Shown: positions 7,986 to 15,826, counted from the first letter of the stretch. The stretch is DNA of 28,443 nucleotides from Hyphomicrobiales bacterium (GCA_947374125.1 CANCAR010000007.1:1-28443), one strand, 5' to 3'. Program-made: numbers and translations. Notes: generated by a model from the sequence alone, not told the origin.

Positions 7986-8682
7986 GGTTGACCTCGACTT
8001 CCAGACGTCGATCGGCCAACACCAGCCGCCGCGCACCTTCGATCTGATCCATGAGAGAGAGATCATGCGTAGCAATCAGGATCGCGGTACCCGAACGGTT
8101 CATCTCGACAAACAGCCTGAGCAACCGACGAGCAAGGGAGGGATCGACATTGCCGGTGGGCTCATCCGCCAAAAGCAATTCAGGCTGGGCTACTAAGGCG
8201 CGTGCAATCGAGGCGCGTTGTTTTTCACCCCCTGACAGAACGGCGGGCTTGGCATGCATCAAAGCACCGAGGCCTACCCAACTTAAAAGTTCGGTTACTT
8301 CGGCGCGATAGGTGGCTTCTTCCCGCCCCTGAACCTTTAGAGGAAGGGCTACGTTTTCATAGGTTGTGAGATGATCGAGCAGGCGAAAATCTTGAAAAAC
8401 AATACCCATCCGGCGGCGAAGCGCGGTGAGCCCCTCCTTGTTGAGTTGAGCCGTATCTTGGCCAAACAGCGCAATCATTCCCCTTGTCGGCTTCAGCGCC
8501 TGCATGATGAGCCGCAACAAGGTCGTCTTTCCCGTACCTGACGCGCCGGTCAGAAACTGGAAGGACTGGGGCTCAATGGCAAAACTCACATCCGTCAGCG
8601 TTTCGGCTCCGACGCCGTAACGCAGACCGACATTTTCAAAACGGACGAGCTCGCCTAAGGGTCGATTCGAAAAAGCCTGCAA
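7978..8682 (-). CDS. ftsE: Cell division ATP-binding protein FtsE
   Basis: The ABC-type ATPase of the FtsEX complex. Seen: 234 aa with FENVGLRYG near 15-23, Walker A GASGTGKTT (46-54), VFQDFRLL (Q-loop), signature LSGGEKQ (149-155), Walker B LLLADE (169-174) and the H-loop ATHD. The start is TTG 8682: an in-frame TGA lies only two codons further upstream and no ATG or GTG occurs before the conserved domain. The ATG at 8689 is in another frame. The N-terminus is about ten residues longer than in typical FtsE. The 88-base gap to the divergent zinc-ribbon gene must hold both promoters, but I see no consensus boxes there. Confidence 0.93.
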   Translation of the reverse strand: MQAFSNRPLGELVRFENVGLRYGVGAETLTDVSFAIEPQSFQFLTGASGTGKTTLLRLIMQALKPTRGMIALFGQDTAQLNKEGLTALRRRMGIVFQDFRLLDHLTTYENVALPLKVQGREEATYRAEVTELLSWVGLGALMHAKPAVLSGGEKQRASIARALVAQPELLLADEPTGNVDPSLARRLLRLFVEMNRSGTAILIATHDLSLMDQIEGARRLVLADRRLEVEVNHD

Positions 8683-8770
8683 GGATCATTCAATCTTCTT
8701 TAAGGTCGCGGGTGCATGATCTGTTTTGAAAGCAAAACCGACCCTGCCGCAAGAGCATATCTGATTCGCC

Positions 8771-9409
8771 ATGCTGATCGTTTGTCCAAATTGTTCCCGT
8801 TCTTATTTGGTCCGCGCCGCCGAAATTGGTCGGGCTGGCCGGTTGGTGCGGTGTAGCACCTGTCAAACCTCCTGGCGGCCTGATATCGCCGAGCTGAGCG
8901 CGGAAGAGGTTACCGTCCCATTCGACCCCATTACGGAACAAGATGTTCAGCGCGGTGATCCCTTAACTCAACAGACGTCGAAGCGGCGAACCCGCCGTTT
9001 TGTCGCTTTTGGTGCAATCGCTGCTACAATGGCGGGTTTTGCCCTGCTTCTTGGCAGCGGAAAAGCGGATGGGCTTGTTGGACGCGCGATGGGATGGATT
9101 GACGCGATGATCCCGGGTAGCGCGCTTGCCGGTCTCTCCTTCGACAAGATACGGACGAGGATTGCAACCGAGAACGGTGAAACGGCGCTCGTGATTGAAG
9201 GTGAGATCACCTCTGATTCGGAACGCCCGAAAATTTTGCCCGAGCTCCAGTTCACGATGCGCGATGGAACGGAAAGCACGATTTTTCAGTGGATGATACC
9301 GGCTCCAGCCCCAACAATCGTTAAAGGTGAGGCTATCCCCTTCAAGGCAAGGCTTGCCTCTCCGCCCCGGGACGGTAAAGACATAACCATCCGCTTTTCT
9401 GGTGCCTGA
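8771..9409 (+). CDS. MJ0042-type zinc-ribbon, single-pass membrane protein
   Basis: Seen: 212 aa. An N-terminal zinc ribbon has C5-x2-C8 (CPNC) and C28-x2-C31 (CSTC). A basic stretch KRRTRR (71-76) precedes one membrane helix (about 77-96). The C-terminal domain is beta-rich and of unknown fold, and contains GEITSDSER, a pattern seen in the DUF3426-like partners of this zinc finger. With the basic segment on the cytoplasmic side, the zinc ribbon is probably inside and the C-terminal domain in the periplasm. Genes of this type are commonly divergent from ftsE in Hyphomicrobiales, as here. The molecular function is not known. Confidence 0.82.
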   Translation: MLIVCPNCSRSYLVRAAEIGRAGRLVRCSTCQTSWRPDIAELSAEEVTVPFDPITEQDVQRGDPLTQQTSKRRTRRFVAFGAIAATMAGFALLLGSGKADGLVGRAMGWIDAMIPGSALAGLSFDKIRTRIATENGETALVIEGEITSDSERPKILPELQFTMRDGTESTIFQWMIPAPAPTIVKGEAIPFKARLASPPRDGKDITIRFSGA

Positions 9410-9420
9410 ACTTACAGGGT

Positions 9421-9442
9421 GCGGGAGAGCATCGCTTCCCGC
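9421..9442. other. Bulged hairpin between the zinc-ribbon gene and hpt
   Basis: GCGGGA (9421-9426) pairs with TCCCGC (9437-9442), and the inner AGC (9428-9430) pairs with GCT (9434-9436) around a 3-base loop, with G9427 bulged. There is no T run, so it is not a standard terminator. It might stabilise or partly attenuate the hpt message. Confidence 0.35.
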
Positions 9443-9457
9443 TGACTGGAAAACCAA

Positions 9458-9988
9458 ATGGTTCAGGAAAGACGAGTTCGCGTTCTGATCGACGAAGAGA
9501 AGATCGCACGTCGCAATCAAGAAATCGCTGTTGAAATTGCCAAGCGCGAGCCGAAGCAGCTTTTGGTCGTCGCTATCTTGAAGGGCAGCTTTATGTTCGC
9601 CGCCGACCTCATGCGCGCGTTGCACCATGCAGGGCTGATGCCGCAGGTCGAATTTATGCATCTGTCGAGCTACCGCGATGCGACCGTGTCCTCCGGCCAA
9701 GTTGTGATCCTGAAAGATATTGAAAGCGACGTGAAGGACCGTGACGTGCTTCTCATTGATGATATTTTGGAATCAGGCCGGACCATCGCCTTTGCCAAGG
9801 ATTTACTGGCGGCGCGTGGTGCGCGGGTGATGACGTGTTGTTTGCTGGAGAAACCCGGGAAAAGCGCCGTGACGATCAAGGCGGATTATGTGGGTTTTAC
9901 CTGCCCGGACCTCTTTGTGGTCGGTTACGGGATGGATGTTGCCCATTCCTATCGGCAATTGCCGTTTATAGGCGTTGTTGAAACGTAA
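9458..9988 (+). CDS. hpt: Hypoxanthine phosphoribosyltransferase
   Basis: Cytoplasmic purine salvage: hypoxanthine (and probably guanine) plus PRPP gives the nucleoside monophosphate. Seen: 176 aa. LKGSFMFAADLMRAL (loop I, 41-55) is followed by the flexible-loop segment SSYRDATVSSG, the PRPP-binding motif VLLIDDILESGRT (97-109), and the base-binding end DYVGFTCPDLFVVGYGMD. Length and motif order match bacterial Hpt. It follows the zinc-ribbon gene by 48 bases on the same strand and ends 5 bases before the stop of the converging amidotransferase gene. Confidence 0.94.
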   Translation: MVQERRVRVLIDEEKIARRNQEIAVEIAKREPKQLLVVAILKGSFMFAADLMRALHHAGLMPQVEFMHLSSYRDATVSSGQVVILKDIESDVKDRDVLLIDDILESGRTIAFAKDLLAARGARVMTCCLLEKPGKSAVTIKADYVGFTCPDLFVVGYGMDVAHSYRQLPFIGVVET

Positions 9989-9993
9989 GAAAT

Positions 9994-10707
9994 TCAAGGT
10001 TTCCCGTTCGAGGGTAGCCAATGGTCGAGCAAGCCATCGAGCCATAGTTTGACGGCGTGATCGTACTGATACCAGCCTAGCCTATGGCGTTCGGGTGATT
10101 GCGCGCCTTTGTGGTTCATTTTTTCGAAGGCTCGAACCGTCCAACGACAGATCATCGCGTAGGTTACTTCGGGATGAAATTGCAGCCCAAAGATTCGCGT
10201 GCCGAGCGCAAAGGCCTGATTGGGAAAGGTACCCCCTTCGGCTAAAAGCGATGCCCCTTTCGGGAGATCAAAGCCTTCGCGGTGCCAATGATAGACGTTT
10301 TTTGGCCACTCGACGCCTACTTCTTTAGATAGCGTACGCCCAGCATCGGTCGGCGAGAGTTCGTAGTAGCCGATCTCGGTTTCTTCTTCCGGGTGCTTAT
10401 ACACCCGCGCGCCCATTACCCGGCAAAGCATCTGTGCGCCGAGGCAAAGCCCGATATAGGGGGCATCTGCTTTGGCAAAGCGTTCAATGCACCGCATTTC
10501 CTCAGAAATCCAAGGATAAGTATCATTAGCGCTCATCGGACCGCCGAAAACGACCATGCCGGTATGATCTATCGCTGTTTCAGGCAAAGGGTCGCCAAGG
10601 GGTGGGCGGCGAATATCAAGCTGATAGCCACGCTGGCGTAAGGCATAGCCCACTCGTCCTGGGGACGATTGCTCTTGATGCAAGACAATGAGGACAGGCT
10701 TTTTCAA
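9994..10707 (-). CDS. Class I glutamine amidotransferase (GMP-synthase-like GATase1)
   Basis: Seen: 237 aa with a complete Cys-His-Glu triad: nucleophile C88 in GLCLGAQ, H178 and E180 in QFHPE. The oxyanion segment VVFGGPMSAND is at about 52-62. There is no ATP-pyrophosphatase or synthase domain, so it is a stand-alone hydrolase. Known: such proteins hydrolyse glutamine or gamma-glutamyl compounds, and the physiological substrate of this subgroup is mostly undefined. TTG 10707 is the only reasonable start, because an in-frame stop lies a few codons upstream and conserved sequence (LIVLHQEQSSPGRVG) begins at once. It converges on hpt, an arrangement seen in relatives. That might hint at nucleotide metabolism, but this is weak. 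Confidence 0.85.
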   Translation of the reverse strand: MKKPVLIVLHQEQSSPGRVGYALRQRGYQLDIRRPPLGDPLPETAIDHTGMVVFGGPMSANDTYPWISEEMRCIERFAKADAPYIGLCLGAQMLCRVMGARVYKHPEEETEIGYYELSPTDAGRTLSKEVGVEWPKNVYHWHREGFDLPKGASLLAEGGTFPNQAFALGTRIFGLQFHPEVTYAMICRWTVRAFEKMNHKGAQSPERHRLGWYQYDHAVKLWLDGLLDHWLPSNGKP

Positions 10708-10790
10708 GTCACACGCATGGGCTTATAAAGGATGATAACTATTTCTTTCACGAACCGGTTGAATCGTCGAGTATTATAACCGCCTTACCG

Positions 10791-12197
10791 TTACCCGCGG
10801 CCATAAACATCCTCAAGACGGACAATATCGTCCTCCCCGGTATAGCTGCCGACCTGCACCTCGATGATTTCGAGCGGTACTTTTCCGGGATTGGCTAAAC
10901 GGTGCACCTCGCCGATCGGGATATAGGTACTCTCGTTCTCATGCAGCTCCATGATTTTTTGGCCAACCGTTACTTCAGCGGTGCCGGAGACCACGACCCA
11001 GTGCTCCGACCGGTGATGGTGCTTTTGCAAAGAGAGCCGTCCGCCCGGCTTGACCGTGATCCGCTTGACCTGGAACCGGCTGCCGACATCAATGCGTTGA
11101 TAGGCACCCCACGGGCGATACATTTTGAGATGCTCGCTGGCCTCGCGCACGCCCTGCGATTTCATGTCTTCGACGAGTGCTTTGACATCGCCTGATGCCT
11201 CGCGGCTTGCCACGAAGACGGCGTCTCGGGTGGTGATAACGACCACATCATCGAGTCCAGCAACCGTGGTTAGGACGTCCTCTGAGTGGACGAGACTGCC
11301 GCTGGTTTCGAGCAACCGGACATTGCCGCTCAACCGATTGCCTTTTTCATCGCGCTCGGATGCCTCCCATAAGGCACCCCAGGTACCAATGTCGGACCAA
11401 TCAAAGGCGGCTTTAACGACGGCAGCGTGTTTGGTTTTTTGCATCACCGCGTAGTCGATTGAGATTTTAGGCGCTTTCGCAAAAGCTTCCTCATTTAAGC
11501 GTAGCGCACCGAGATCCATGGTGTGGTTGGCTATCGCGTCACTGGCAGCGATTGCGATATCGGGCGCATAGGTCTCAATCTCCGTCAGCATGACATCCGG
11601 GCGGAACATGAAATTACCCGAGTTCCAAAGGCATCCGTCGGCGATCAACTCGCTTGCTTTGGCGGCATCCGGCTTTTCGAGGAACATTGCGACGTTACGC
11701 GCCTCGCCCTCCACCGCATCGCCGGGTTTAATATAACCGTAAGCGGTTGAGGGATGGGTGGGCACGATGCCAAAGGTTACAATGTGGCCAGCTTCAGCAG
11801 CTGGAATGGCTTTGCGGACGCTGGCGGCAAAACCCGCTAAATCGACAACGACATGATCTGCAGCCAGAACAAGGCCGATTGCTCCGGCGCGATACCGGTG
11901 AAGATAGACGGCTGCGGCTGCAATGGCCGCCGCCGAATCCCGAGGTATCGGCTCCATGACGATATCGACCGACACCCCCACATTGGCGGCCTGCTCCTCC
12001 GCTAGAAAGCGGAATTTTTCGTTTGTGACTACCACGGGTTTACCGAACAAGGTCGGATCGGCCACGCGTTTTAAGGTCGCCTGAAAGGTCGAAAGCTCGC
12101 CTAGCAAGGGCACAAATTGTTTGGGGAAACTATCGCGGGAAACCGGCCAAAGCCGTGTGCCGGATCCACCGCATAAAATGACAGGTACAATGGTCAT
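10791..12197 (-). CDS. manC: Mannose-1-phosphate guanylyltransferase / mannose-6-phosphate isomerase
   Basis: Makes GDP-mannose for exopolysaccharide, LPS or glycolipids. Seen: 468 aa. The N-terminal nucleotidyltransferase domain has CGGSGTRLWPVSRD (9-22), PKQF, a VLAADHV-type metal site and FLEKP. The middle part has the DWSDIGTWGALWE segment. The C-terminal cupin (from about 380) has HHHRSEHW (393-400), typical of type II phosphomannose isomerases, so it is the bifunctional ManC/AlgA form. ATG 12197 is the conventional start. A TTG at 12203 is in frame and has GGAG 5 bases upstream, against 11 bases for the ATG, so the TTG may be the true start. The adjacent genes are not polysaccharide genes. 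The 83 bases after its stop contain a TATAAT (minus strand, 10773-10778) without a matching -35 box. Confidence 0.93.
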   Translation of the reverse strand: MTIVPVILCGGSGTRLWPVSRDSFPKQFVPLLGELSTFQATLKRVADPTLFGKPVVVTNEKFRFLAEEQAANVGVSVDIVMEPIPRDSAAAIAAAAVYLHRYRAGAIGLVLAADHVVVDLAGFAASVRKAIPAAEAGHIVTFGIVPTHPSTAYGYIKPGDAVEGEARNVAMFLEKPDAAKASELIADGCLWNSGNFMFRPDVMLTEIETYAPDIAIAASDAIANHTMDLGALRLNEEAFAKAPKISIDYAVMQKTKHAAVVKAAFDWSDIGTWGALWEASERDEKGNRLSGNVRLLETSGSLVHSEDVLTTVAGLDDVVVITTRDAVFVASREASGDVKALVEDMKSQGVREASEHLKMYRPWGAYQRIDVGSRFQVKRITVKPGGRLSLQKHHHRSEHWVVVSGTAEVTVGQKIMELHENESTYIPIGEVHRLANPGKVPLEIIEVQVGSYTGEDDIVRLEDVYGRG

Positions 12198-12343
12198 GTT
12201 CAAAAACGCTCCAAATTCGCCAACGCGCTAGACTTTTTTGCACCCGCGCCGATGCGTAAGCTTTACAGTATAGCTAACGCCTGAGCCTTAATAAAATCCC
12301 ATGCGTAAAATTACTTGCCCAATGGTGCCCACAATCCTTTTTT

Positions 12344-12373
12344 ACGGCTGCCCTTTTAACGGCTGCCCTTTGA
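12344..12373. repeat. 15-base tandem repeat, two copies
   Basis: ACGGCTGCCCTTTTA (12344-12358) is followed at once by a second copy with one difference, ending TTTGA (12359-12373). It lies in the 243-base gap between manC and the toxin gene, about 70 bases upstream of the toxin start and just upstream of its likely promoter. It could be a regulator site or a replication-slippage duplication. The rest of the gap is AT-rich and shows no gene. Confidence 0.75.
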
Positions 12374-12384
12374 TTAAGAATTGA

Positions 12385-12421
12385 TTTACCATACGTCATA
12401 TAACGGGCATAATCGAATTAT
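12385..12421 (+). promoter_or_regulatory. Candidate promoter and operator of the toxin-antitoxin operon
   Basis: TTTACC (12385-12390) and CATAAT (12408-12413) are 17 bases apart and resemble sigma-70 -35 and -10 boxes. An inverted repeat, ATAAT-CGA-ATTAT (12409-12421), overlaps the -10 box. That is where an XRE-type antitoxin would be expected to bind for autorepression. The placement is inferred from sequence resemblance only. Confidence 0.4.
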
Positions 12422-12440
12422 CACAAAAAAGTTATAGACA

Positions 12441-12818
12441 ATGTGGCAATTTCTTTGGTATCCAGACGGAACGGAAGATCCTTGGGCGACTTGGTACTGG
12501 CAGCAGGATGAAGATGTCCAGTCAAAACATGATAGTATCATTGCGTTTCTACGGGCGCGCGAAAGCCATCAATGGCGCCCGCCACAATGCAAGAAATTGG
12601 CAGGGCATGAAAAGCTTTTCGAGATCATTATTTCGACAAGAGTGGAGCACCGGTTACTCGGAACGTTTCGACCTAATAAACAGTTTTTAATCGTTCAACC
12701 GTGTACACACAAAGGACAAGTTTATACGCCAAAACGTGCGTTTGACCTTGCAATGAAGAAAATTTCGGAGATCGAAAATGGAGAAAAGACCGCCATTATC
12801 TGCTCGCCACCAGAATAG
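12441..12818 (+). CDS. RelE/HigB-like toxin (phage Gp49-like family), Trp-rich N-terminus
   Basis: Seen: 125 aa. The C-terminal two thirds have the RelE/HigB-like (Gp49-like) pattern: KKLAGHEKLFEIII, then RLLGTFRPNKQFLIVQ, then YTPKRAFDLAMKKI, where the usual family text is a basic strand followed by a TP-containing helix. The first 20 residues carry five tryptophans (W2, W6, W15, W18, W20), which is unusual. Known: such toxins cleave mRNA on or off the ribosome and are neutralised by a partner HTH protein. The gene overlaps the antitoxin gene by 41 bases, and the toxin-first order is typical of HigBA-type operons. No Shine-Dalgarno sequence precedes ATG 12441, which would keep toxin translation low. 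The assignment rests on pattern and context; the catalytic residues are not certain. Confidence 0.72.
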   Translation: MWQFLWYPDGTEDPWATWYWQQDEDVQSKHDSIIAFLRARESHQWRPPQCKKLAGHEKLFEIIISTRVEHRLLGTFRPNKQFLIVQPCTHKGQVYTPKRAFDLAMKKISEIENGEKTAIICSPPE

Positions 12819-13188
12819 GCTCAGCCGCTTTTTAAGCAAAGATTATCGTGATGGTTTCCTTGAAACCGATGTCAAAGGCGGTATTGCCTATCAAATTCAA
12901 GCTTTGCGGGAAAAGAGTGGCCTTAGTCAGGCGGCCTTTGCCGAGAAGACCGGCAAAAAGCAGAGCGTGATATCCCGGCTTGAGGATACGGAATATGGCG
13001 GGGTGAACGTCAACACGCTGCTTGAGATTGCCAAAGCACTGGATATCGGACTCCAAGTGCGGTTTTGCGATTATATCGATGTGCTAAAGCGCGATATTAG
13101 TCCGGCGGGGATGAAGGTCGATACGATTTTCGAGACGATGGAGAAGCTCGAGAAGAAAGCGAAAGCGTCCGATTTGGCTGCGGAATAG
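12778..13188 (+). CDS. XRE-family HTH antitoxin of the toxin-antitoxin pair
   Basis: Seen: 136 aa. The Cro/CI-type helix-turn-helix lies at about 38-92 (QIQALREKSGLSQAAFAEKTG, recognition helix near KKQSVISRLED, then NTLLEIAKALDIGLQVRF). Basic residues dominate the first 24 positions, and a charged helix EKLEKKAKA ends the protein. ATG 12778 has GGAG 7 bases upstream, inside the toxin gene. That is a much better ribosome binding site than the toxin has, so the antitoxin should be made in excess. Inference: it neutralises the upstream toxin and represses the operon through its HTH. It is longer than many HigA proteins because of both terminal extensions. Confidence 0.78.
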   Translation: MEKRPPLSARHQNRLSRFLSKDYRDGFLETDVKGGIAYQIQALREKSGLSQAAFAEKTGKKQSVISRLEDTEYGGVNVNTLLEIAKALDIGLQVRFCDYIDVLKRDISPAGMKVDTIFETMEKLEKKAKASDLAAE

Positions 13189-13202
13189 CAAAGGCCGAAA
13201 AT

Positions 13203-13234
13203 CCCTGCGCAAACGGATCGAATGTCGCGCAGGG
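13203..13234. terminator. Hairpin terminator, probably bidirectional
   Basis: A perfect 8-bp stem, CCCTGCGC (13203-13210) with GCGCAGGG (13227-13234), has a 16-base loop. It is followed by CTTTATTT on the plus strand and ATTTT on the minus strand. It lies between the converging antitoxin and acs genes, 14 bases after the antitoxin stop. The long loop lowers confidence somewhat. Confidence 0.6.
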
Positions 13235-13260
13235 CTTTATTTCAAGTTAAAGCGGAACTA

Positions 13261-15207
13261 TTACCTCCGCTTGTTCTGCCGGTTGGCGATCAAATCATCC
13301 ACGACCGTCGGATCATTCAACGTCGAGGTGTCTCCAAGGCTGCCGAAATCATCCTCTGCGATCTTACGTAAAATGCGGCGCATAATTTTTCCCGAGCGTG
13401 TTTTGGGCAGGCCGGGGGCGAATTGGATCAAATCGGGCGAGGCGATGGGGCCGATTTCCTTACGGACCCAGCCAACAAGCTCTTTGCGTAAAGCCTCAGT
13501 CGGTTCGGTGCCGGTCATTAGAGTGACATAGGCATAGATGCCTTGCCCTTTAATGTCGTGTGGATAGCCTACAACGGCGGCTTCCGACACTTTTTCATGG
13601 GCGACGAGCGCGCTCTCAACTTCCGCCGTACCCATCCGGTGGCCGGAGACGTTGATCACGTCATCGACACGACCGGTGATCCAGTAATAGCCGTCCTCAT
13701 CACGGCGGCAGCCGTCGCCGGTGAAGTATTTGTTCGGGTAGGTCGCGAAATAGGTCTCCATGAAGCGCTTATGGTCGCCATAGACCGTACGCATCTGGCC
13801 GGGCCATGAATCAGTTATCACCAGATTGCCGGAACACGCACCTTCCAGCACCTTGCCGTCGGCATCCACGATTTCGGGTTTGACGCCGAAGAAGGGACGG
13901 GTCGCCGAGCCGGGCTTCAGCGCTGTGGCACCGGGCAGCGGGGTAATGAGAATGCCTCCCGTCTCCGTCTGCCACCAAGTATCGACAATCGGGCAGCGGT
14001 GATCGCCGACAACGCGGTGATACCATTCCCACGCCTCGGGATTGATGGGTTCGCCGACGGAACCAAGCAGCCTAAGCGAGGCGCGCGATGTTTTCTTAAC
14101 AGGCTCTTCGCCCGCCCCCATGAGCGAACGAATGGCGGTGGGCGCGGTATAGAAAATATTGACTTTGTGCTTGTCCACGACATCCCAGAAGCGCGAAATC
14201 GTCGGATAGGTCGGGATGCCTTCAAACATCAGCGTCGTCGCGCCATTCGCCAGCGGGCCATAGACGATGTAGGAGTGCCCGGTGACCCAGCCCACATCCG
14301 CCGTGCACCAGTAGATGTCACCTTCGTGGTAATCGAAGACGTATTGATGCGTCATCGACGCGTAGACCAGATAGCCGCCGGTGGTGTGCACAACGCCTTT
14401 TGGTGCCCCTGTCGAACCTGAAGTGTAGAGAATGAACAGCGGTGCCTCCGCCTCCATCTCCTCTGGCTTGCATTGCGTGTCCGCGTTTTTCGCCTCGATA
14501 TCGTAATAATAATCGCGGCCATCTTGCATATGGACGTCGCCGCCGGTGCGGCGGACGACGATTTGCGAGGTTACAACGCCCGGAATGCGCTTAAGCGCTT
14601 CATCCATGTTGGCTTTCAGCGGTACCTTTTTACCGCCGCGCAGGCCTTCATCGGCGGTGATAACGACACTCGATTTGCAGCCATCAATGCGTCCAGCGAG
14701 TGAATCCGGCGAGAAGCCGCCAAACACGATGGAATGCACCGCACCGATACGGGCGCAGGCGAGCATCGCATAGGCTGCCTCCGGGATCATCGGCATATAG
14801 ATCGTGACCGTGTCGCCCTTTTTGACGCCGTGGTGTTTCAACACATTGGCGAACTGGCACACTTCATCATGCAATTGCTGATAGGTGATGTGCTTGCTCT
14901 CGGAAGGATCATCGCCCTCCCAGATGATTGCGGTCTGGTTGGCGCGGTGCGGCAAATGGCGATCGATGCAGTTCATGGAGACGTTGGTAGTGCCGTCGCC
15001 ATACCACTCGATGTTGACGTTGCCCGGCGCGTAGGTCGTATTTTTTGCCTTTGTGTAGGGCTTTATCCAGTCAATACGCTTGCCCTGTTCCGCCCAAAAG
15101 GCCTCCGGATCACCAACCGAGGCGTCATACATAACTTGGTATTTGGCGTTGTCGATGAAAGCGCGGTTTGCCCACTCGGTGGACACTGGATACAGCTTCT
15201 CGGACAT
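13261..15207 (-). CDS. acs: Acetyl-coenzyme A synthetase
   Basis: Activates acetate with ATP and CoA to acetyl-CoA through acetyl-AMP, in the cytoplasm. Seen: 648 aa, the usual family length. The AMP-binding loop YTSGSTGAPKG is at 261-271, followed by the TWWQTETGG motif, the hinge region YWITGRVDDVINVSGHRMGTAE, and PKTRSGKIMRR with the acyl-accepting lysine at K607. That lysine is acetylated in relatives, so post-translational control is likely. AGAGGAAA lies about 8 bases upstream of ATG 15207. The 199 bases between this start and the EVE gene hold no gene and no clear promoter boxes. Confidence 0.97.
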   Translation of the reverse strand: MSEKLYPVSTEWANRAFIDNAKYQVMYDASVGDPEAFWAEQGKRIDWIKPYTKAKNTTYAPGNVNIEWYGDGTTNVSMNCIDRHLPHRANQTAIIWEGDDPSESKHITYQQLHDEVCQFANVLKHHGVKKGDTVTIYMPMIPEAAYAMLACARIGAVHSIVFGGFSPDSLAGRIDGCKSSVVITADEGLRGGKKVPLKANMDEALKRIPGVVTSQIVVRRTGGDVHMQDGRDYYYDIEAKNADTQCKPEEMEAEAPLFILYTSGSTGAPKGVVHTTGGYLVYASMTHQYVFDYHEGDIYWCTADVGWVTGHSYIVYGPLANGATTLMFEGIPTYPTISRFWDVVDKHKVNIFYTAPTAIRSLMGAGEEPVKKTSRASLRLLGSVGEPINPEAWEWYHRVVGDHRCPIVDTWWQTETGGILITPLPGATALKPGSATRPFFGVKPEIVDADGKVLEGACSGNLVITDSWPGQMRTVYGDHKRFMETYFATYPNKYFTGDGCRRDEDGYYWITGRVDDVINVSGHRMGTAEVESALVAHEKVSEAAVVGYPHDIKGQGIYAYVTLMTGTEPTEALRKELVGWVRKEIGPIASPDLIQFAPGLPKTRSGKIMRRILRKIAEDDFGSLGDTSTLNDPTVVDDLIANRQNKRR

Positions 15208-15406
15208 ATACGTTTCCTCTCCCCATCCAACCGGCGCTTGACGGCCTAAGTTTGGATATTAGTTCAACAATGCGTGCGACCCCTCAAACGACTTTTCAGC
15301 CTTGAAGGATTAGTGCCTTTTCATATCCGCAGAGGGTGGCCTACGACAAGATGGTTTGGCGTCACACTTTGGTCTGTTCGACCTTGGGAGGGGTGGGCGC
15401 CGAGGA

Positions 15407-15823
15407 TTAGAGGCCGCCGAGCTCGCACACCACCTTCCACTCTTCCTCCGTCACGGGCTGCACCGATAGCCGCATGCTGGTGACGAGCGACATTTTGGCC
15501 AAGCGGGGCTCGGCCTTTACCTGAGCCAAGGTCACCGGTGTTTTCAGCGGTTTTATGGCTTTGATATCAACCACCACCCACGGTTCGCCCGGTTCTGCGG
15601 TTGGGTCAGGGTAGGCCTCGCGGATCACTTCGACGATACCGACAATCTCCTTGCCCTCATTGGAATGGTAGAAAAAGCCGGTATCGCCCTTTTTCATCGC
15701 CATGAGATTGAGTTTGGCCGAATGGTTGCGCACCCCGTTCCAGAAGGTACCCTCAGGGCCTGCTTCCACCTGTTGGTCCCACGACCATTTAAACGGTTCG
15801 GATTTATAGAGCCAATGGGCCAT
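15407..15823 (-). CDS. EVE domain protein
   Basis: Seen: 138 aa that is essentially one EVE domain: the start AHWLYKSEPFKWSWDQ, then FWNGVRNHSAKLNL, MKKGDTGFFYHSNEGKEIVGIVEV, and a C-terminal LVTSMRLSVQPVTEEEW. Known: EVE belongs to the PUA-like fold and is thought to bind modified bases in RNA or DNA; the cellular role of stand-alone copies is unclear. It starts 3 bases after the gpsA stop, so it is in the tsaD-gpsA transcription unit. That may point to a housekeeping link with tRNA modification (TsaD), though this is inference. Confidence 0.9.
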   Translation of the reverse strand: MAHWLYKSEPFKWSWDQQVEAGPEGTFWNGVRNHSAKLNLMAMKKGDTGFFYHSNEGKEIVGIVEVIREAYPDPTAEPGEPWVVVDIKAIKPLKTPVTLAQVKAEPRLAKMSLVTSMRLSVQPVTEEEWKVVCELGGL

Positions 15824-15826
15824 GGT

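Noticed and set aside
15207..15406. A gene in the gap upstream of acs
   Set aside because: The plus-strand frame beginning at 15274 is Arg/Trp/Pro-rich and runs into the antisense of the EVE gene.
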